NCBI GenBank assembly: GCA_023374045.1
Contig: CM041778.1
Location: forward strand, 403,184,438 to 403,248,437
Source: Limonium bicolor
Taxonomy: Eukaryota > Streptophyta > Magnoliopsida > Caryophyllales > Plumbaginaceae
Direction: 5' to 3'
DNA length: 64,000 nucleotides
The notes under the pieces are model-generated. The model saw nothing but the letters and a program-made list of their open reading frames with translations, searched no databases and was not told the origin of the DNA. Both the position numbers and the translations under genes were made by a program. Below, piece after piece: positions 1 through 11,819 of the stretch. The stretch's first letter is position 1. Every line of letters begins with the position of its first letter.

Positions 1-521
1 TCAATTAATGCCTTAAATTGATCTCTTATTGCATTTATGGTGGTTTGATCTCTTGATTTTGGGAGTAAATTTCTAGGGCTATTAATTAAAAGTGCTTGCT
101 TAATGCTACTTAGTGATTTAAACCTCCTTTAATTAAGGGGTTTGACTAATTAGGTAAGAATTGGAATTCTCATGATTTGGGGATTCATGAGTTGACTTTA
201 ATAGACATTGAGTTAATGAGTTGTGGTTTTGAGATTCTTTGAGTGAATTAGGTGATTCCCCACTATCCTAGGGTACTCTTCCACCCATTTACATCAAACA
301 ACCAATTTACTGTTTTATTGCTTTTCCATTGACAAACAACCAAGCTTGCCTCCGGCTAAACCCCCGTTTACTGTTTTCTTTTGCGTTTTACTAAAGTACC
401 GAAGCTTAGGATTTTGAAACCAATTTCCTTGTGGATACGACACTTGTTATATTGCAACGAATTGGGTGCACTTGCCCATTTGAGCTAGGTTTTTACTAGT
501 ATGTTAGTAATTTTCCCAACA
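1..521 (+). repeat. Athila 5' LTR, 3' portion only
   Basis: Base 1 corresponds to about base 10963 in the 3' LTR, and the two stay collinear to the terminal AACA at 521. The 5' copy lacks about 60 bp present in the 3' copy near 11010-11070, so the LTRs have diverged by at least one deletion plus scattered substitutions. Confidence 0.9.
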
Positions 522-527
522 AGTTTA

Positions 528-545
528 TGGCACCGTTTCCAGGGA
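528..545 (+). other. Primer binding site of the Athila element
   Basis: TGGCACCGTTTCCAGGGA starts 6 bp after the 5' LTR. It is a mutated form of the TGGCGCCGTTGCCGGGGA site known from Athila elements, which pairs with the 3' end of tRNA-Asp. At least three mismatches suggest decay. Confidence 0.75.
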
Positions 546-835
546 AATTGATTATTCAATTTCCCTAGGTTCGGTATTTTAGTTTTTTTTTCTTTCTTTG
601 TGTTTTTGCTTTTCTTATTCAAGTTTAGTTGTTCTTGTGCTTTTCGGGTACCATCTGCTTTCTCAGTGTATGCCAAGTACTCGAGCTAGAGGCTCTCCCC
701 TGATAAGCCCGAGAGCAGAACTTGAGTGTTGTCTACATCGAGCTTGAAGGGTCTTGAACAGCTCAACCATGGTCGAGCTTAAATCTAGATGATGAGCACA
801 TTCTCAATGAACAGCAACCAGAGCCTCCTCAGACA

Positions 836-2501
836 TTGAGCAGCTATTATCAACCATGTACCGAAGGGAGAGCGTCAGCTATAGTTCTCCCCGAGATTAC
901 ACTTGCAGAGGCCGATCAATGGGTTTTCAAAACCCATTTCATCACTGCAATCAGAGACTTGGGGAGATTTAGTGGGCAAAACCCAGATGACGCCTCAAAC
1001 CATCTTAGTCTTTTCCTTGAGTTCTGCAACTCATTCAGTAAGACCGGAGCGCTTAACGAAAGAATAAGGTTGCAACTCTTCCCTCATTCCTTACAAGATG
1101 CAGCTTCAAGGTGGTATCGCAGTCTGCCCCCAAGGTCCATTCACACTTGGTCTCAACTGGCCCATAAATTTCTTGCTAAGTACTACCCAACCAGTAGGAC
1201 AAGGCAATTAATTGGTGAGATTAATACTTTCACCCAGGAGCCGGGATAGACTTTATATGACGCGTGGGATAGGTTCAATGAGATGCTTATGAGCTGCTCC
1301 CACCACGGTTTGAACGATCAATCACTATGTCTATCCTTCTTCAATGGGTTAGATGATTCCAACCGTCTGCTTGTAAACTCCTCAACAGGAGGAAGCTTCA
1401 TGAATAAGTCACCTCATGAAGCAATGGAACTCCTAGAGATCATGACTACAAATACAAGACAGTGGGCTAAGGGCAAAGGCTGAGCTCCTAGGGCCGCCGG
1501 TCTTCTACATGTCGAGCCAATCGATCACCTCTCTGCTCAAATCTCTTCACTCACAAAAATGGTGGAGAAGTTAACGGTTGGCCAAAAAGACAACGCCAAA
1601 GTCATTGCCTCTCTCGCTTCAGGATCCACCTCTGAAGGTTGTGCAATTTGTGCTGGCCCACATGAGACCCACCAATGCGAAGGAAAAGGGTACATGGGCG
1701 ACCAAGGGGAAGTGAACTTTGTTGGTAACCGCTACAACAACTCTTACAACAACAATGCCCCCATGGAGAAATCACCTAAATTTCTCATGGAAGAGCAACG
1801 AGCAAGGGCAAGGAGGACCAAGCAACTCTTATAATGCCTCCCAAAGCTTTAGACCTGAAACCAACCCTCAACCTCAAAACTCTCAAATGGGCTACCGACC
1901 ACAAGGAGCACCTCCGGGCTTTCAACAACAACATCAACAACCTCCTCCCCCTTCCACGGATGCCAATGCCGAGCTAAGAGACATGATGAAGAATCTTGTC
2001 TCAGTTATGCACACTAAGGCGGCTGATTTGGATGCTTTTAAAGCAAGTCAAGAAGCCACCAACAAATGGGTTGAAGCTCAACTTGAAAGCATCTCCCAAC
2101 AACTTGCTCAAAGACCATCAGGTGTTCTTCCAATTCAAGCCAAGCCCAATCCAAGAGAGCCAGCGAAAGCGGTAACATTAAGGAGTGGGAGACTACTTGA
2201 TCCATCATGCTCACAAGAGGACATGGAGTCCCAAGAAAATGGAGCACAAGAAGAAGAGCAAGAGATTGTTGACGAGCCCCCATCTCCACCTAAGAAAGTT
2301 TCCAAGAAGAAGGAGTCTTCTGAACCCTCTACTTCTACTACTCTTGCAAAACATCTTCCCCTCTTCCTTTTTCCCAATAGACTAAAAAAGAAAAATTTGG
2401 ATGAACAATTTAGGAAGTTTCTAAGCATTTTCAAGAAATTAACAATTAACATTCCTTTTTCTGATGCTTTGAAACATATGCCGATTTTTCCTAATTCATG
2501 A
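836..2501 (+). pseudogene. gag: Athila gag, broken
   Basis: Codes for the structural Gag protein that would assemble the retrotransposon particle. The first open piece (836-1249) carries a retrotransposon gag domain, with the motifs FSGQNPDDASNHL and LQDAASRWYRSLPP. A stop at about 1246 ends it, the frame resumes at 1283-1483, and further pieces lie at 1559-1834 and 1719-2501. A CAICAGPHETHQCE stretch near 1645 resembles the single Cys/His knuckle of Athila Gag. No ATG lies in frame at the start of the first block, so the true start has decayed. Gln- and Pro-rich sequence follows (1860-1980), then a Glu/Ser-rich linker before protease. Confidence 0.85.
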
Positions 2502-2509
2502 AGGACATC

Positions 2510-2954
2510 ATTGCAAACAAGAGATCGCTGGAGGAAGCGGAAATCGTTCACCTCACCGAAGAAGTTTCAGCAGTTCTACAAAGAAGTCTACCTCCGAAGC
2601 TTGGAGATCCCGGTTTGCCTATCGTTCATTGCTTATTGGTGAAATTGATTGTGGTAGTGGGCTATGTGATTTAGGTGCTAGTATAAATCTTATGCCTCTC
2701 TCAACTTTTAATAAGCTTGGAATTGGTAAATGCACCCCACTCCTATTCAATTGTAATTAACGGATAGATCTTTGGTTATCCCTAAGAGAAAGGTAGAGGA
2801 CTTGGTAGTAACTATTGGCACATTTGTCTTCCCAGCTGATTTCATTGTGATAGATACGGAAGAAGACCAGAGAGTGCCACTGATTTTGGGTAGACCCTTC
2901 ATGAGAACTGCTAGGGCCCTTATAAATGTGAAGAAAGGCAAAATAATTCTGTGA
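2510..2954 (+). pseudogene. Athila aspartic protease remnant
   Basis: Aspartic protease that would process Gag-Pol. The catalytic region reads CDLGASINLMPLS at about 2661-2699, the Athila form of the usual D(S/T)GA loop in which Leu replaces Ser/Thr. The following block at 2772-2954 contains VPLILGRPFMRTARALINV, the conserved C-terminal protease motif. An in-frame stop near 2757 separates the two. Confidence 0.85.
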
Positions 2955-2981
2955 CTTCATGATGAAAAATTAGAATTTGAC

Positions 2982-3350
2982 ATGTCTAAAGTAGTGAAGA
3001 GACCCTCACAAGCTGAGGCTGTTTTTGCTATAGATGTCATAGAGTTTTTTGTGCAGGATCACTCTCTCTCTTTTATCAAATCTGATGCCCTTAAGATAGC
3101 TTTGTTTGAGGCTTGTGTTGAACAGGAATTTCATCCAAAAATGACTGAAATGGTGGCTGCGTTGAACAACAGATTTTCAGGCCATAGACCTCGCTATCCA
3201 CCACCCGAACCATTGGAACGCACAACTCAGAAGCGGTTACCTTCGGTTCAAAATCCTCCCACTGTGGAGATGAAACCTCTACCCTCTCATCTCAAATATG
3301 CTTATTTGACTGACTCATGTGTTCTACATGTTTTATTTCTTCTTCCTTGA
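2982..3350 (+). pseudogene. Athila protease-RT linker region
   Basis: An open stretch of 122 codons between protease and reverse transcriptase, in pol order. It contains FAIDVIEFFVQDH and ends in the PPTVEMKPLPSHLKYAYL motif that normally leads directly into the RT fingers in Athila/Ty3 pol. The frame is lost just afterwards, near 3350. Confidence 0.75.
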
Positions 3351-3396
3351 TAGGTGCATAAGAGGAAAGTCTGATGAGGGTGCTTCGAAGCCATAA

Positions 3397-4800
3397 ATGG
3401 GCTATCAGGTGGACTATAGCCAACATCAAGGGAATCAGCCCTACTCCACCCACCAGATATTCCTGGAAGATGACTACAAGCCATTGGTCCAACCTCAAAG
3501 ACGATTAAATCTGAACATGAAGGAGGTTGTCAAGAAAGAAGTTCTCAAACTCTTGGATGTGGGGATTATCTATGCCATCTCCGACAGCAAGTGGGTGAGT
3601 CCGTGCAAGTGGTCCCAAAGAAAGGAGGCGTTACTGTCGTCCCCAACAAAAAGGGTGAGCTGGTGGCTCAAAGGACTACCAATGACTGGAGAGTTTGCAT
3701 CGACTACCAAAAGCTGAACACCGCCACCAGAAAAGATCATTTCTCTCTCTCTCTCATTCATTGATCAAATGCTCGAGAGGTTGGCGGGACAAGACTACTA
3801 TTGCTTCTTGGACGGATATTCGGGGTATCTCCAAATCCCCATAACTCCTGAGGATCAGGAGAAGATGACATTTACATGCCCTTATGGGAAGTTTGCCTAC
3901 ACCCGGATGCCTTTCGGGCTTTGCAATGCCCTAGCCACATTTTAGAGATGCATGATGTCGATCTTCTCTGACTTCCTAGAGAAGAGCATTGAGGTCTTTA
4001 TGGATGATTTCTCCATCTTCGGCCCCTCCTTCGACACTTGCTTAGACAACCTTGAGGCTATCTTGATTCGGTGTGAAGAAACAAACCTTGTGCTAAATTG
4101 GGAGAAGTGTCATTTAATGGTAAGAGAAGGAATTGTTTTGGGGCACAAGATCTCGTCAAAGGGTATTGAGGTTGACATGGCTAAAATTGAAGTGATTGAA
4201 AAACTACCTCCTCCGACATCAGTGAAAGATATTCAAAGTTTTCTGGGTCATGTCGGGTTTTACAGAAGGTTCATCAAAGACTTCTCCAAAATGTCAAAGC
4301 CTCTCTGCGACTTTTTGGCCAAGGATGTGAAATTTGAATTCACAGAGGAGTGCCTTAATGCTTTCAACACCCTCAAGCAGTGCCTTATCTCTGCACCTAT
4401 TGTGGTATCCCCCGATTGGAGTTTACCGTTTGAGATCATGTGCGACACCAACGACTATGTGGTGGGGGATGTCCTTTGTCAAAAGAAGGAAAAGATATTG
4501 AGGAGTATCTACTATGCTAGTAGAACCCTCAATGATGCCCAAAAGAACTACGCCACCACCGAGAAGGAGCTGTTAGCAGTGTATTCGCCCTCGACAAATT
4601 CCGATCTTACCTCTTGGGCAGCAAGGTTGTAGTGCACACCGACCATTCAGCGCTAAAGTATTTGTTCAACAAAGGTGATGCAAAGCCTAGACTTCTCCGA
4701 TGGATTCTTCTCCTTCAAGAATTCTAGATAGAGATCCGGGACAAACCGGGTGTGCAAAATGTTGTAGTTGATCATCTATCTCGAATGGAGGCTCCTGATG
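3397..4800 (+). pseudogene. pol: Athila reverse transcriptase and RNase H, broken
   Basis: Would copy element RNA into DNA. RT starts at about 3440 (DYKPLVQPQRRLN), continues in other frames through VPKKGG, DWRVCIDYQKLN and MPFGLCNALATF, and reaches the catalytic box at 3994-4008, read VFMDD. The track around MPFGLCNALATF ends in a stop at about 3943. The RT thumb and connection follow (FLGHVGFYRRFIKDFSKMSKPL). RNase H follows with CDTNDYVVGDVL and [11 protein letters not shown], then a frameshift to [12 protein letters not shown] stop replaces a codon at about 4725 before the conserved DHLSRME end. Confidence 0.9.
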
Positions 4801-6245
4801 ATGGTGTGCCAATCAATGAATTCTTCCCCGACGAGAGCATCTTCATGATTGCAGAGACCGGTGACCCTTGGTATGCGGACTTCACGAATTATTTGGCAAG
4901 GGGGGTGATCCCACCAGAGATGACCTATCAGCAAAGAAAGAAATTCTTCTTCGACGTTAAAATGTATTTCTGGGAGGACCCTTTTCTTTTCAAAGTTTGT
5001 GCTGATGGGGTGATTCGGAGATGTGTGCCCATGAGTGAAGTGTAGGAAATTTTAATTCACTATCACTCGGGTGAAGCCGGTGGACACCACGGTCCGGCAC
5101 AAACAGGCCAAGGTTCTTCAAGCCAGGTTTTTATGGAAAACCCTTCATAAGGATTGCCACTCGTTCGTTGCCTCCTGTGACCAATATCAGAGGCTCGGGA
5201 ACACTTCACGCAAGCATGAGATGCCTCTCAACATAATGATATAGGTCGAGCCGTTTGATTTGTGGGGTATCGACTTCATGGGCCCCTTCCCATCTTCTTG
5301 CTCCAACTTGTTTATTCTTGAGGTGGTTGACTATGTGACCAAGTGGGATGAAGCAATTACGACCCTGACAAATGACGCCAAGGTAGTAATCAAGTTCTTG
5401 AAGAAGAACATTTTCACACGGTTCGGGGTGCCAAGAGCTATATTAAGTGATGGAGGGTCTCATTTATGCAATAAACAATATGAAGCTCTAATGACTAAGT
5501 ATGGGGTGAGACACAAGGTTGCCCTTCCGTATCACCCACAATGTAATGGTCAAGCTGAGGTCACCAACCGAGAGCTCAAATGGATCCTTCAAAAGACAGC
5601 CCTAACTCTTCACGAAAGGAGTGGTCCATGAAGCTCGATGATGCATTGTAGGCATATAGAACCGCCTACAAAACTCCTATCGGTATGTCGCTGTTTCAAC
5701 TCGTCTATGGGAAGGCTTGTCACTTGCCGGTTGAATTAGCGTATAAATCATAGTGGGCGGTGAAAGCCCTCAACTATGACCTCAAGAGCGCCGGTGACAA
5801 AAGACGGTAACAATTGAGCGAGTTAGAAGAGATTCGGGAGGAAGCCTATGCAAATAACCGCATCTACAAAGAAAAGGCCAAGAAATGGCATGATAAGATG
5901 ATTGTGATGCGAAAGTTTCACTAAGGCGACTGGGTTCTTCTTTATAACTCAAGGTTGAAGTTATTCCCCGAGAAATTGAAGTCTCATTGGGCTGGCCCTT
6001 TCACTGTCACAAGGGTCACCCCTTATGGAGCTTTTGAGCTAAAGAACGTCAAGGGGGAGACTTTCATGGTTAACGGTTCTCGTCTGAAGCACTACCTAGG
6101 AGGGGACATCCAAAAGGTTAAGGCTCGGGCTCTTTACTTAAGAGACCCCCAGGTTCATTCTAACCCTTACTATAGTCTAGCCAAAGACTTTAAAAAGATG
6201 GGCACCTTTCCGAGAGGCAACCCGGACTCCTTTCCATCTCTTTAA
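4801..6245 (+). pseudogene. pol: Athila integrase, broken
   Basis: Would insert the element DNA. The N-terminal zinc finger is visible as decayed pieces near 5060-5200 (a HxxxH-like part and SCDQYQRLG). The catalytic core at 5260-5631 contains DFMGPFPSS (first Asp), [12 protein letters not shown] (second Asp) and [17 protein letters not shown] (Glu). Stops occur at about 5043, 5242 and 5629. The C-terminal part at 5955-6245 reads [20 protein letters not shown] and [12 protein letters not shown], typical of Athila/Tat integrase ends. The domain order supports Ty3/gypsy. Confidence 0.9.
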
Positions 6246-7720
6246 GTAATTTTAGTGTAGTAGTATGTGTAAATTCTTTTTGCTTGTGTGGGTACTTATT
6301 TTAGCTGTTTCTGGATGCTTTTGTGGTTTCGATGGTTTTTGGATGACTATTAATGATGTGAGAAGAAAAACAAAAGGAATGGGGCAATGTTTGTGCCGAC
6401 CAACCCAGAGGACCGACCCACAGTGGGTCGGTCCTGTGTAATTCTCACAAAGGGAAACTTACTGGAGTCGACCGACCCAGACTGTATGGGCCGGCCTTGA
6501 GTCGGTCTAGATAAAATTTTCAGAAGCCAACTTTCTGGAATCGACCGACCCACAATCCTGGGTCGGACCTGCGTCGGTCTTGTTAAAATTTTCAGAAGCC
6601 AACTTACTGGAATCGATCGACCCACAGTCTTGGGTCGGATCTGGGTCGGTCTGGTCAAAATTTTTGAAAAAAAAGACCCAAAACGTTGTGTTTTTATTAC
6701 AACGGTCACCCACCCTCTTTCTTCCTCCTTCCTTCCCAAAAATCCCTTCTTCCCATCGATACCCAGAACCCTTCTACACTCCCCCTTCCTTGCGCACATC
6801 CCACCCCATTCCTCTCTTCCTCGCACGTACCAACCCAGCCAGACCACTCCATCGCACCTGATCTCTAGCCGCACGCCATCCGCGACCACTGCGCCACCTT
6901 CCACGCACCAGTCCTCACTCCAGCACCATTCACACCCACCAAAATCCCTGAATTCCTAAATTTCCAGAAATTGCCCAAATTCATTTCTAGTCAAAGTTTC
7001 TCCTGAATCGATCAAATTTCGTGCCTAATTACCTCTCTAAAACGCCAAGGTACGCCCCTCTAACATTAATTTCTGATTTTTGGGCAAAGTTTCAAAAAGT
7101 TACACTTTAGGCTAGAATGTGTGCAAACCGAACGAGGCCTCATGTTAAAATTTCTGATTTTTGCAACTTTAGAGATTAGGACAGTATTTTATTGTGCTTA
7201 TGGGGTGTGTATGCAAATTCAAATGGAAAATGGGGCAATTTGGGTGTGTTAGCATGATTTTGTGTTTAAATGTCCTAAATTAAATACGGCTTTGTTTCGC
7301 CCTATTTCCTTGTGTTTGAATCATGCAATGGCTTTCTGGGAATTTCTGGATGTTAGTGAGCGAAATTGGTTGTTACAATGTCTAAGGTAGTACACTAGCG
7401 AGGTTAGGAATTTGGGTAGCTTAAAATGTGCAAAAAAATAGGTGCATTGTTGAATTGCTTGATGAGTTTCGACCTTCTAAGATGAATTGAGTTATTGGGG
7501 TGCTGAATATCTGAATGACAACCAATTGGTTGGTTTTGTGGAGGTTCTTAGAACCGAGAAAGGGTAGAAAAACGGGGGAGACTCTGCCCAAATTTTTATT
7601 TTAGTTGCACTATTATCTTTTGTTTCTCTTCCTTTTAATCTTCCATCTAACTACTACTTGGTTGTTTTCTGTTTCCTTTTCTTGTGTGTTCCGTTGTTTG
7701 CTTTTTGATGTTTCAGAACC
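6246..7720 (+). other. Athila spacer between pol and the third ORF
   Basis: No reading frame on either strand looks coding here. The left part holds the stem-forming tandem repeats listed separately. 6690-6960 is rich in C and T, and 7000-7710 is AT-rich with a long T/C tract just before the ATG of the third ORF, as expected of an untranslated leader or splice-acceptor region (TTTTGATGTTTCAG ends at 7716). Confidence 0.6.
6396..6655 (+). repeat. About 72-73 bp tandem repeat carrying GACCGACCCA / TGGGTCGGTC stem-loops
   Basis: Units begin near 6469, 6542 and 6614 (spacing 73 and 72 bp), with a partial unit from about 6396. Each unit has AAAATTTTCAGAAGCCAACT, then CTGGAATCGACCGACCCA, a short loop and TGGGTCGG, so each can fold on itself. 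The same stem-loop appears three times in the 3' LTR. Confidence 0.8.
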
Positions 7721-8866
7721 ATGAGTTCCCGACCCAGCTGCAACTCCAAGCGCAAGAGTGGCGCTAGCTCTTCTCAGGCTCCCAAGCCCGCTTCCGTGCC
7801 TGCCCGTCATCCCACGGGTCTTATTGACGGCCGTTTCATCAACGAGGAGGCCCGAAGCTGGTACAACAATCCTCACGCTCGAGAATTCGTGCGGGAGCGC
7901 ACAGTCGACCCCGAGCTCATCTCAGACCTTAGGCTTCAGGATGTTATGGACCGCACTGGGTGGGGGTGTGTTCTCAACATGGGCGGCCAATATTGCCCTC
8001 GTCTCATGAAAGAGTTTTACGCCAATGCTGCTGAGGAGGCGGGGCTCGGGCAACCTACTATCATCTCCTATGTGCGTGGCCAGCGCATCCGCTTCACCCC
8101 GGAGTCCTTTCTATGCTTTTTCCAGCGTCCGCTCGGGGACTTCCACTACACCACCATCATATCGGTCGGTGACCTTGGCGCTCACCGAAGTCACTACATG
8201 TTCACTCTCCCTGTCCAGCGCAGAAAGAAGAATCAGACCGGGTAAAAGGTTAGGGTCACCATGACCCTAAACATGGTGGGTGACCCCATGAAGAGGGTCA
8301 TGTTAGCGCTGCTCCGCTACAACATCTTACCTCAAGACAGTAAGGACTTAAACTCCATGGACTGCTATATGATGAACTATACGGTAGCCCCGGACCTGGT
8401 CAAGCCTCTCTCTCTCTCTCTCTCTGATGTTCCGCCACTTGCAGCATATCGTGAAGCAGAAGGACACCCATCACTTGGGTTTCCCCCACTTCCTGCACCT
8501 CCAGATCGTCCACCGGGGCGTATCGACTGAGGGTGAGCCTGTCTCTGACCCCATGGACTCCATTCATGGCTACGCTATGCATAGGTTGGGCTTCTCCTGG
8601 AACGGGGTGACTTAGCAGAAGGGGATTATAGAGGACGACCAGCAGTGTGCCGGCTCATCCTCCTTCAGATCAGCAGCTCCCATCCCAGCGCCCCACTCCT
8701 TGCTCTGCCCCCCCCCACCACCGCCGGATACTATCTCTTGGCAGGAGTTTGAGGAGCGGATGACGGCCTATCATCGCGAGATGGAGGCCAAGATGCAGGT
8801 CGAGATGGAGGCTTGGGTGAAGCACCTGCGAGACGAGCTCCGACCCGGTGCGCCACCTCCTCAGTA
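7721..8866 (+). pseudogene. Athila third ORF (env position), frameshifted
   Basis: Starts at the ATG at 7721, stays open to about 8245 (174 codons), then continues in shifted frames through 8261-8420 and 8427-8615 to a stop at 8864. The opening part is Ser-rich and basic, followed by GLIDGRFINEEARSWYNN and LNMGGQYCPRLMKEFYAN, the signature of the domain annotated in plants as a putative plant transposon protein, found in the ORF after integrase of Athila elements. A microsatellite-like (CT)n at 8406-8426 lies at one frameshift. The end (8740-8860) would be a Glu/Met-rich helix. The role of this protein is unknown. Despite its position, I see no clear signal peptide or membrane anchor to support an envelope function. 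Confidence 0.8.
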
Positions 8867-10138
8867 GCCAGTTTATGTTGTCGGGTGCCAGAGTGCTATC
8901 GTTTGAAACTGTTATATTTAGTTTGGAGATTGGTTCTGTCTGTCATTTGAACTTCTTTTAATTTGGCTATCCTGTACTTTACTGCCCGCCATATCTTTAT
9001 GTTTTCTGTACCTTTTGGATACTATGGTATTAAACTCATCTATGAGTCTACTTTTGGAATCTAACCACGGGCTTTTTGCCAATTCTTTGAAATCCTTTTT
9101 GCGCCTCATTGTTTCTGGATTGTGCATTGTAGATATATACACATTGCAAACAAGAACTCCTCAAGGCTGAGTTAGGACAAATGCAAGTGGAACTCTTGCA
9201 AAATTTTCCTACGCTCTCCGACTCTTCACCGTCGGAGCTAGCGCGTCAACGACCCCGGACACTATCAAGTGTGGGGGAACCCTTCATCCAACTAACGTCT
9301 TATCAGGGTAGTACTAGTTCTCTAACTCCTCAATACTTAAACAATGCATTATACTTTTGTCAACTCTATGTTTAGTGCTTCGAAAAGGTCTTATTGATTT
9401 CTACCCAATTTTATTGTTGAACAATGAGGACATTGTCCCATTCAAGTGTGGGGGAACCAACCTTTTCTTTTTGTGCACTGCTCAATTTCTTTATGCTTAT
9501 CTATTACTTCCCTTTAGGAGTCACATTTAGAGTAAGCAAGTTTTTCTTTGAATTCTTAAGATTTTCCACCAAAATTTTGAAAAATTTCTCTCTTGAGGAG
9601 CATGTATATGCGGTGCAACCATATAACCTTATCTTGGTGAATTTTTATTGCTTAGGGGTTCCTTCTATCTTCTCTCTTAGGGATTGTTAAGGGGTGCTTC
9701 TTTGTGAAAATCTAAAAAGGGACTTGTGAGACACCATCAGTAACCAACAAAATGAGAGTTGAGTGTTCTGTAAAGCAAAGGCTAAAATGTCCTAATTCTT
9801 CTTATCATCTCTTATGCAAATATGAAACGAATGCAGTCATCTATTTTTCCATTTGTTTTATCCTTAATGCCCATTCTTGAGAGAAGTTATCCATGATAAA
9901 AGTTCTTCAAGTCACCTAATCTTTATAACTTTGAAGCACTCTAGATCATACCCTGAAACTCTGTATTTTTAATTTGCCATAAGCACACCTTCACCACCAT
10001 GATTAGGTTGGTTTGCACTCCTCATGAGTTTCCCACCATTTTGTTCACTAAAATCCAAGAATTCATCCAAACACTTGCTTTCTAAATATCTCTCCTTCTT
10101 GTGGGTTCCTAGCTTTGCTCGAGGATAAGCAAATAGAT
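8867..10138 (+). other. Athila 3' untranslated region
   Basis: No convincing coding frame. It contains two extra purine tracts (9267-9280 and 9444-9457, both AAGTGTGGGGGAAC) that closely resemble the functional tract at 10139-10151. Otherwise AT-rich and unremarkable. Confidence 0.6.
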
Positions 10139-10151
10139 AAGTGTGGGGGAG
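10139..10151 (+). other. Athila polypurine tract
   Basis: AAGTGTGGGGGAG lies one base before the 3' LTR start TGATAAG. This is the usual second-strand primer position. Confidence 0.8.
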
Positions 10152-10152
10152 T

Positions 10153-11544
10153 TGATAAGTGTTGAAACTATGTGAATTTAGGTTCTTTTATTCACCTTTA
10201 TTTTAGTGCATTCATGACCTATTTCACCACTTAATAGAGTATTTTTGTGATTAATAGTGAACTTATAGAGTTTGATCTCTTGATAGGTAAAAGCTTATTT
10301 TGAGCATATTTTTGGGTTCTTTTTGAGCTAGTGGCATGCATCAACAGATTCTTCATCTCTCAAGCTTTCCAACGCCGCAAACAGGGAGCAATTCCGAGCC
10401 ACAACGAAGATTCTAGGCCCCACGCAAGTTAGAGCAAATCTTTGGAGCAGGACCGACCCATAGGACCGACCCAGTCTGGGTCGGTCGGATTATTCCCCCT
10501 GGAGCCCAAGCTACTGGAATTGACTGACCCATAGAGTCTGGGTCGGTCGTACTTAAAGTGTCTCACGTGCTGTCTTCTTAGGAGACCGACTGACCCACGG
10601 GACCGACCCAGTCTGGGTCGGTCAGTCAGAAAATTTACCCAGATTTACGTTTTTAAAAGCTTAATTTTGGGGATTCCTTCCTCATTCTTCAACACACACG
10701 ACTTCAGCTAGAAATAGGAGAGAGAGTGGCGAAAATAAGGGAGAAAAGAAGAGAAGAAATGAGGAAGAAGAGAGTGAAGATTTCTACGTCCATTGAAGCT
10801 TGGAAGCTCCTCTAATGGCTATTTCTCATTTCTCCTTTCTCTTTCCTTTATCTATGGCTAAGTAGTTCCATTTGTATCTTAGGATGAGGGCTTGAACCTA
10901 TTTTGCTCATTGAATGCTAGAAACCTAACTCATTTATTACTCTTGTTTTATTCCCTTCAATATCAATTAATGCCTTAAATTGATCTCTTATTGCATTTAT
11001 GGGGGTTTCATTCAATAGTTGAGCTTGAGTTTGGAACTAGACCAAAAGGGGGATAAACCCTAACTTTTGCTCTCTTGATTTTGGGAGTAAATTTCTAGGG
11101 CTATTAATTAAAAGTGCTTGCTTAATGCTACTTAGTGATTTAAACCTCCTTTAATTAAAGGGTTTGACTAATTAGGTAAGAATTAGATTTCTCATTATTT
11201 GGGGATTCATGAGTTGAACTTTAATAGGCATTGAGTTAATGAGTTATGGTTTTGAGATTCTTTGAGTGAATTAGGTGATTCCTCACTATCCTATGGTACT
11301 CTTCCACCCATTTCCATCAAACAACCAATTTACGGTTGTATTGCTTTTCCATTGACAAACAACCAAGCTTGCCTCCGGCTAAACCCTCATTTACTGTTTT
11401 CATTTGCGTTTTACTAAAGTACCGAAGCTTGGGATTTTGAAACCAATTTCCTTGTGGATACAACACTTGTTATATTGCAACGAATTGGGTGCACTTGCCC
11501 ATTTGAGCTAGGTTTGTACTATTATGTTAGTAATTTTCCCAACA
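10153..11544 (+). repeat. Athila 3' LTR, 1392 bp
   Basis: Starts TGATAAGTG directly after the polypurine tract and ends AACA where similarity to the 5' LTR stops. Three GACCGACCCA...TGGGTCGGTC stem-loops lie at about 10449-10632. The 582 bp from 10963 to the end match the visible 5' LTR. Confidence 0.9.
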
Positions 11545-11819
11545 AGTATACATCAGTTCAAAAGTTAAATGCCCCAAAAGTTAAATATCGATTGTCCACA
11601 TAAATTATAATGAGTTAAATCTATTTTAAAACACTGATTTAAATATGTTTAATTTCTAGTAAATAAAAAAAGCATCACATTGAAAATCTTAGCTTGAATT
11701 AAATCCTCAATTGTAATTAATTTTTGATTTTACATTAATACATTTCTAAGAGAACTTATAATAAGGATAAAAATGAAACTTACAGTAAAAATGCGTAATT
11801 ATATATATATATTCATTTC

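Larger units (their letters stand above)
1..11544 (+). mobile_element. Athila-type Ty3/gypsy LTR retrotransposon, decayed, 5' end cut off by the window
   Basis: The window opens inside the 5' LTR and the element runs through primer site, gag, protease, reverse transcriptase, RNase H, integrase, a third ORF at the env position, a polypurine tract and a full 3' LTR. Domain order RT-RNaseH-INT is that of Ty3/gypsy. A primer site resembling the tRNA-Asp type, the extra ORF after integrase and repeated GTGTGGGGGA purine tracts point to Athila. Every coding block carries stops or frameshifts, so the copy is inactive. About 870 bp of 5' LTR would lie upstream of the window. The base pairs after the 3' LTR (AGTAT, 11545-11549) would be the target duplication, but the left partner is not visible. 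Confidence 0.9.

Noticed and set aside
2135..2551. 138-codon minus frame in Athila gag
   Set aside because: Antisense of the Glu/Ser-rich gag linker.
6350..6904. 184-codon minus frame with repeated SVDSRKLASENF-like peptides
   Set aside because: It is the antisense reading of the 72-73 bp stem-loop tandem repeat; no family match, and the repeats explain the periodic peptide.
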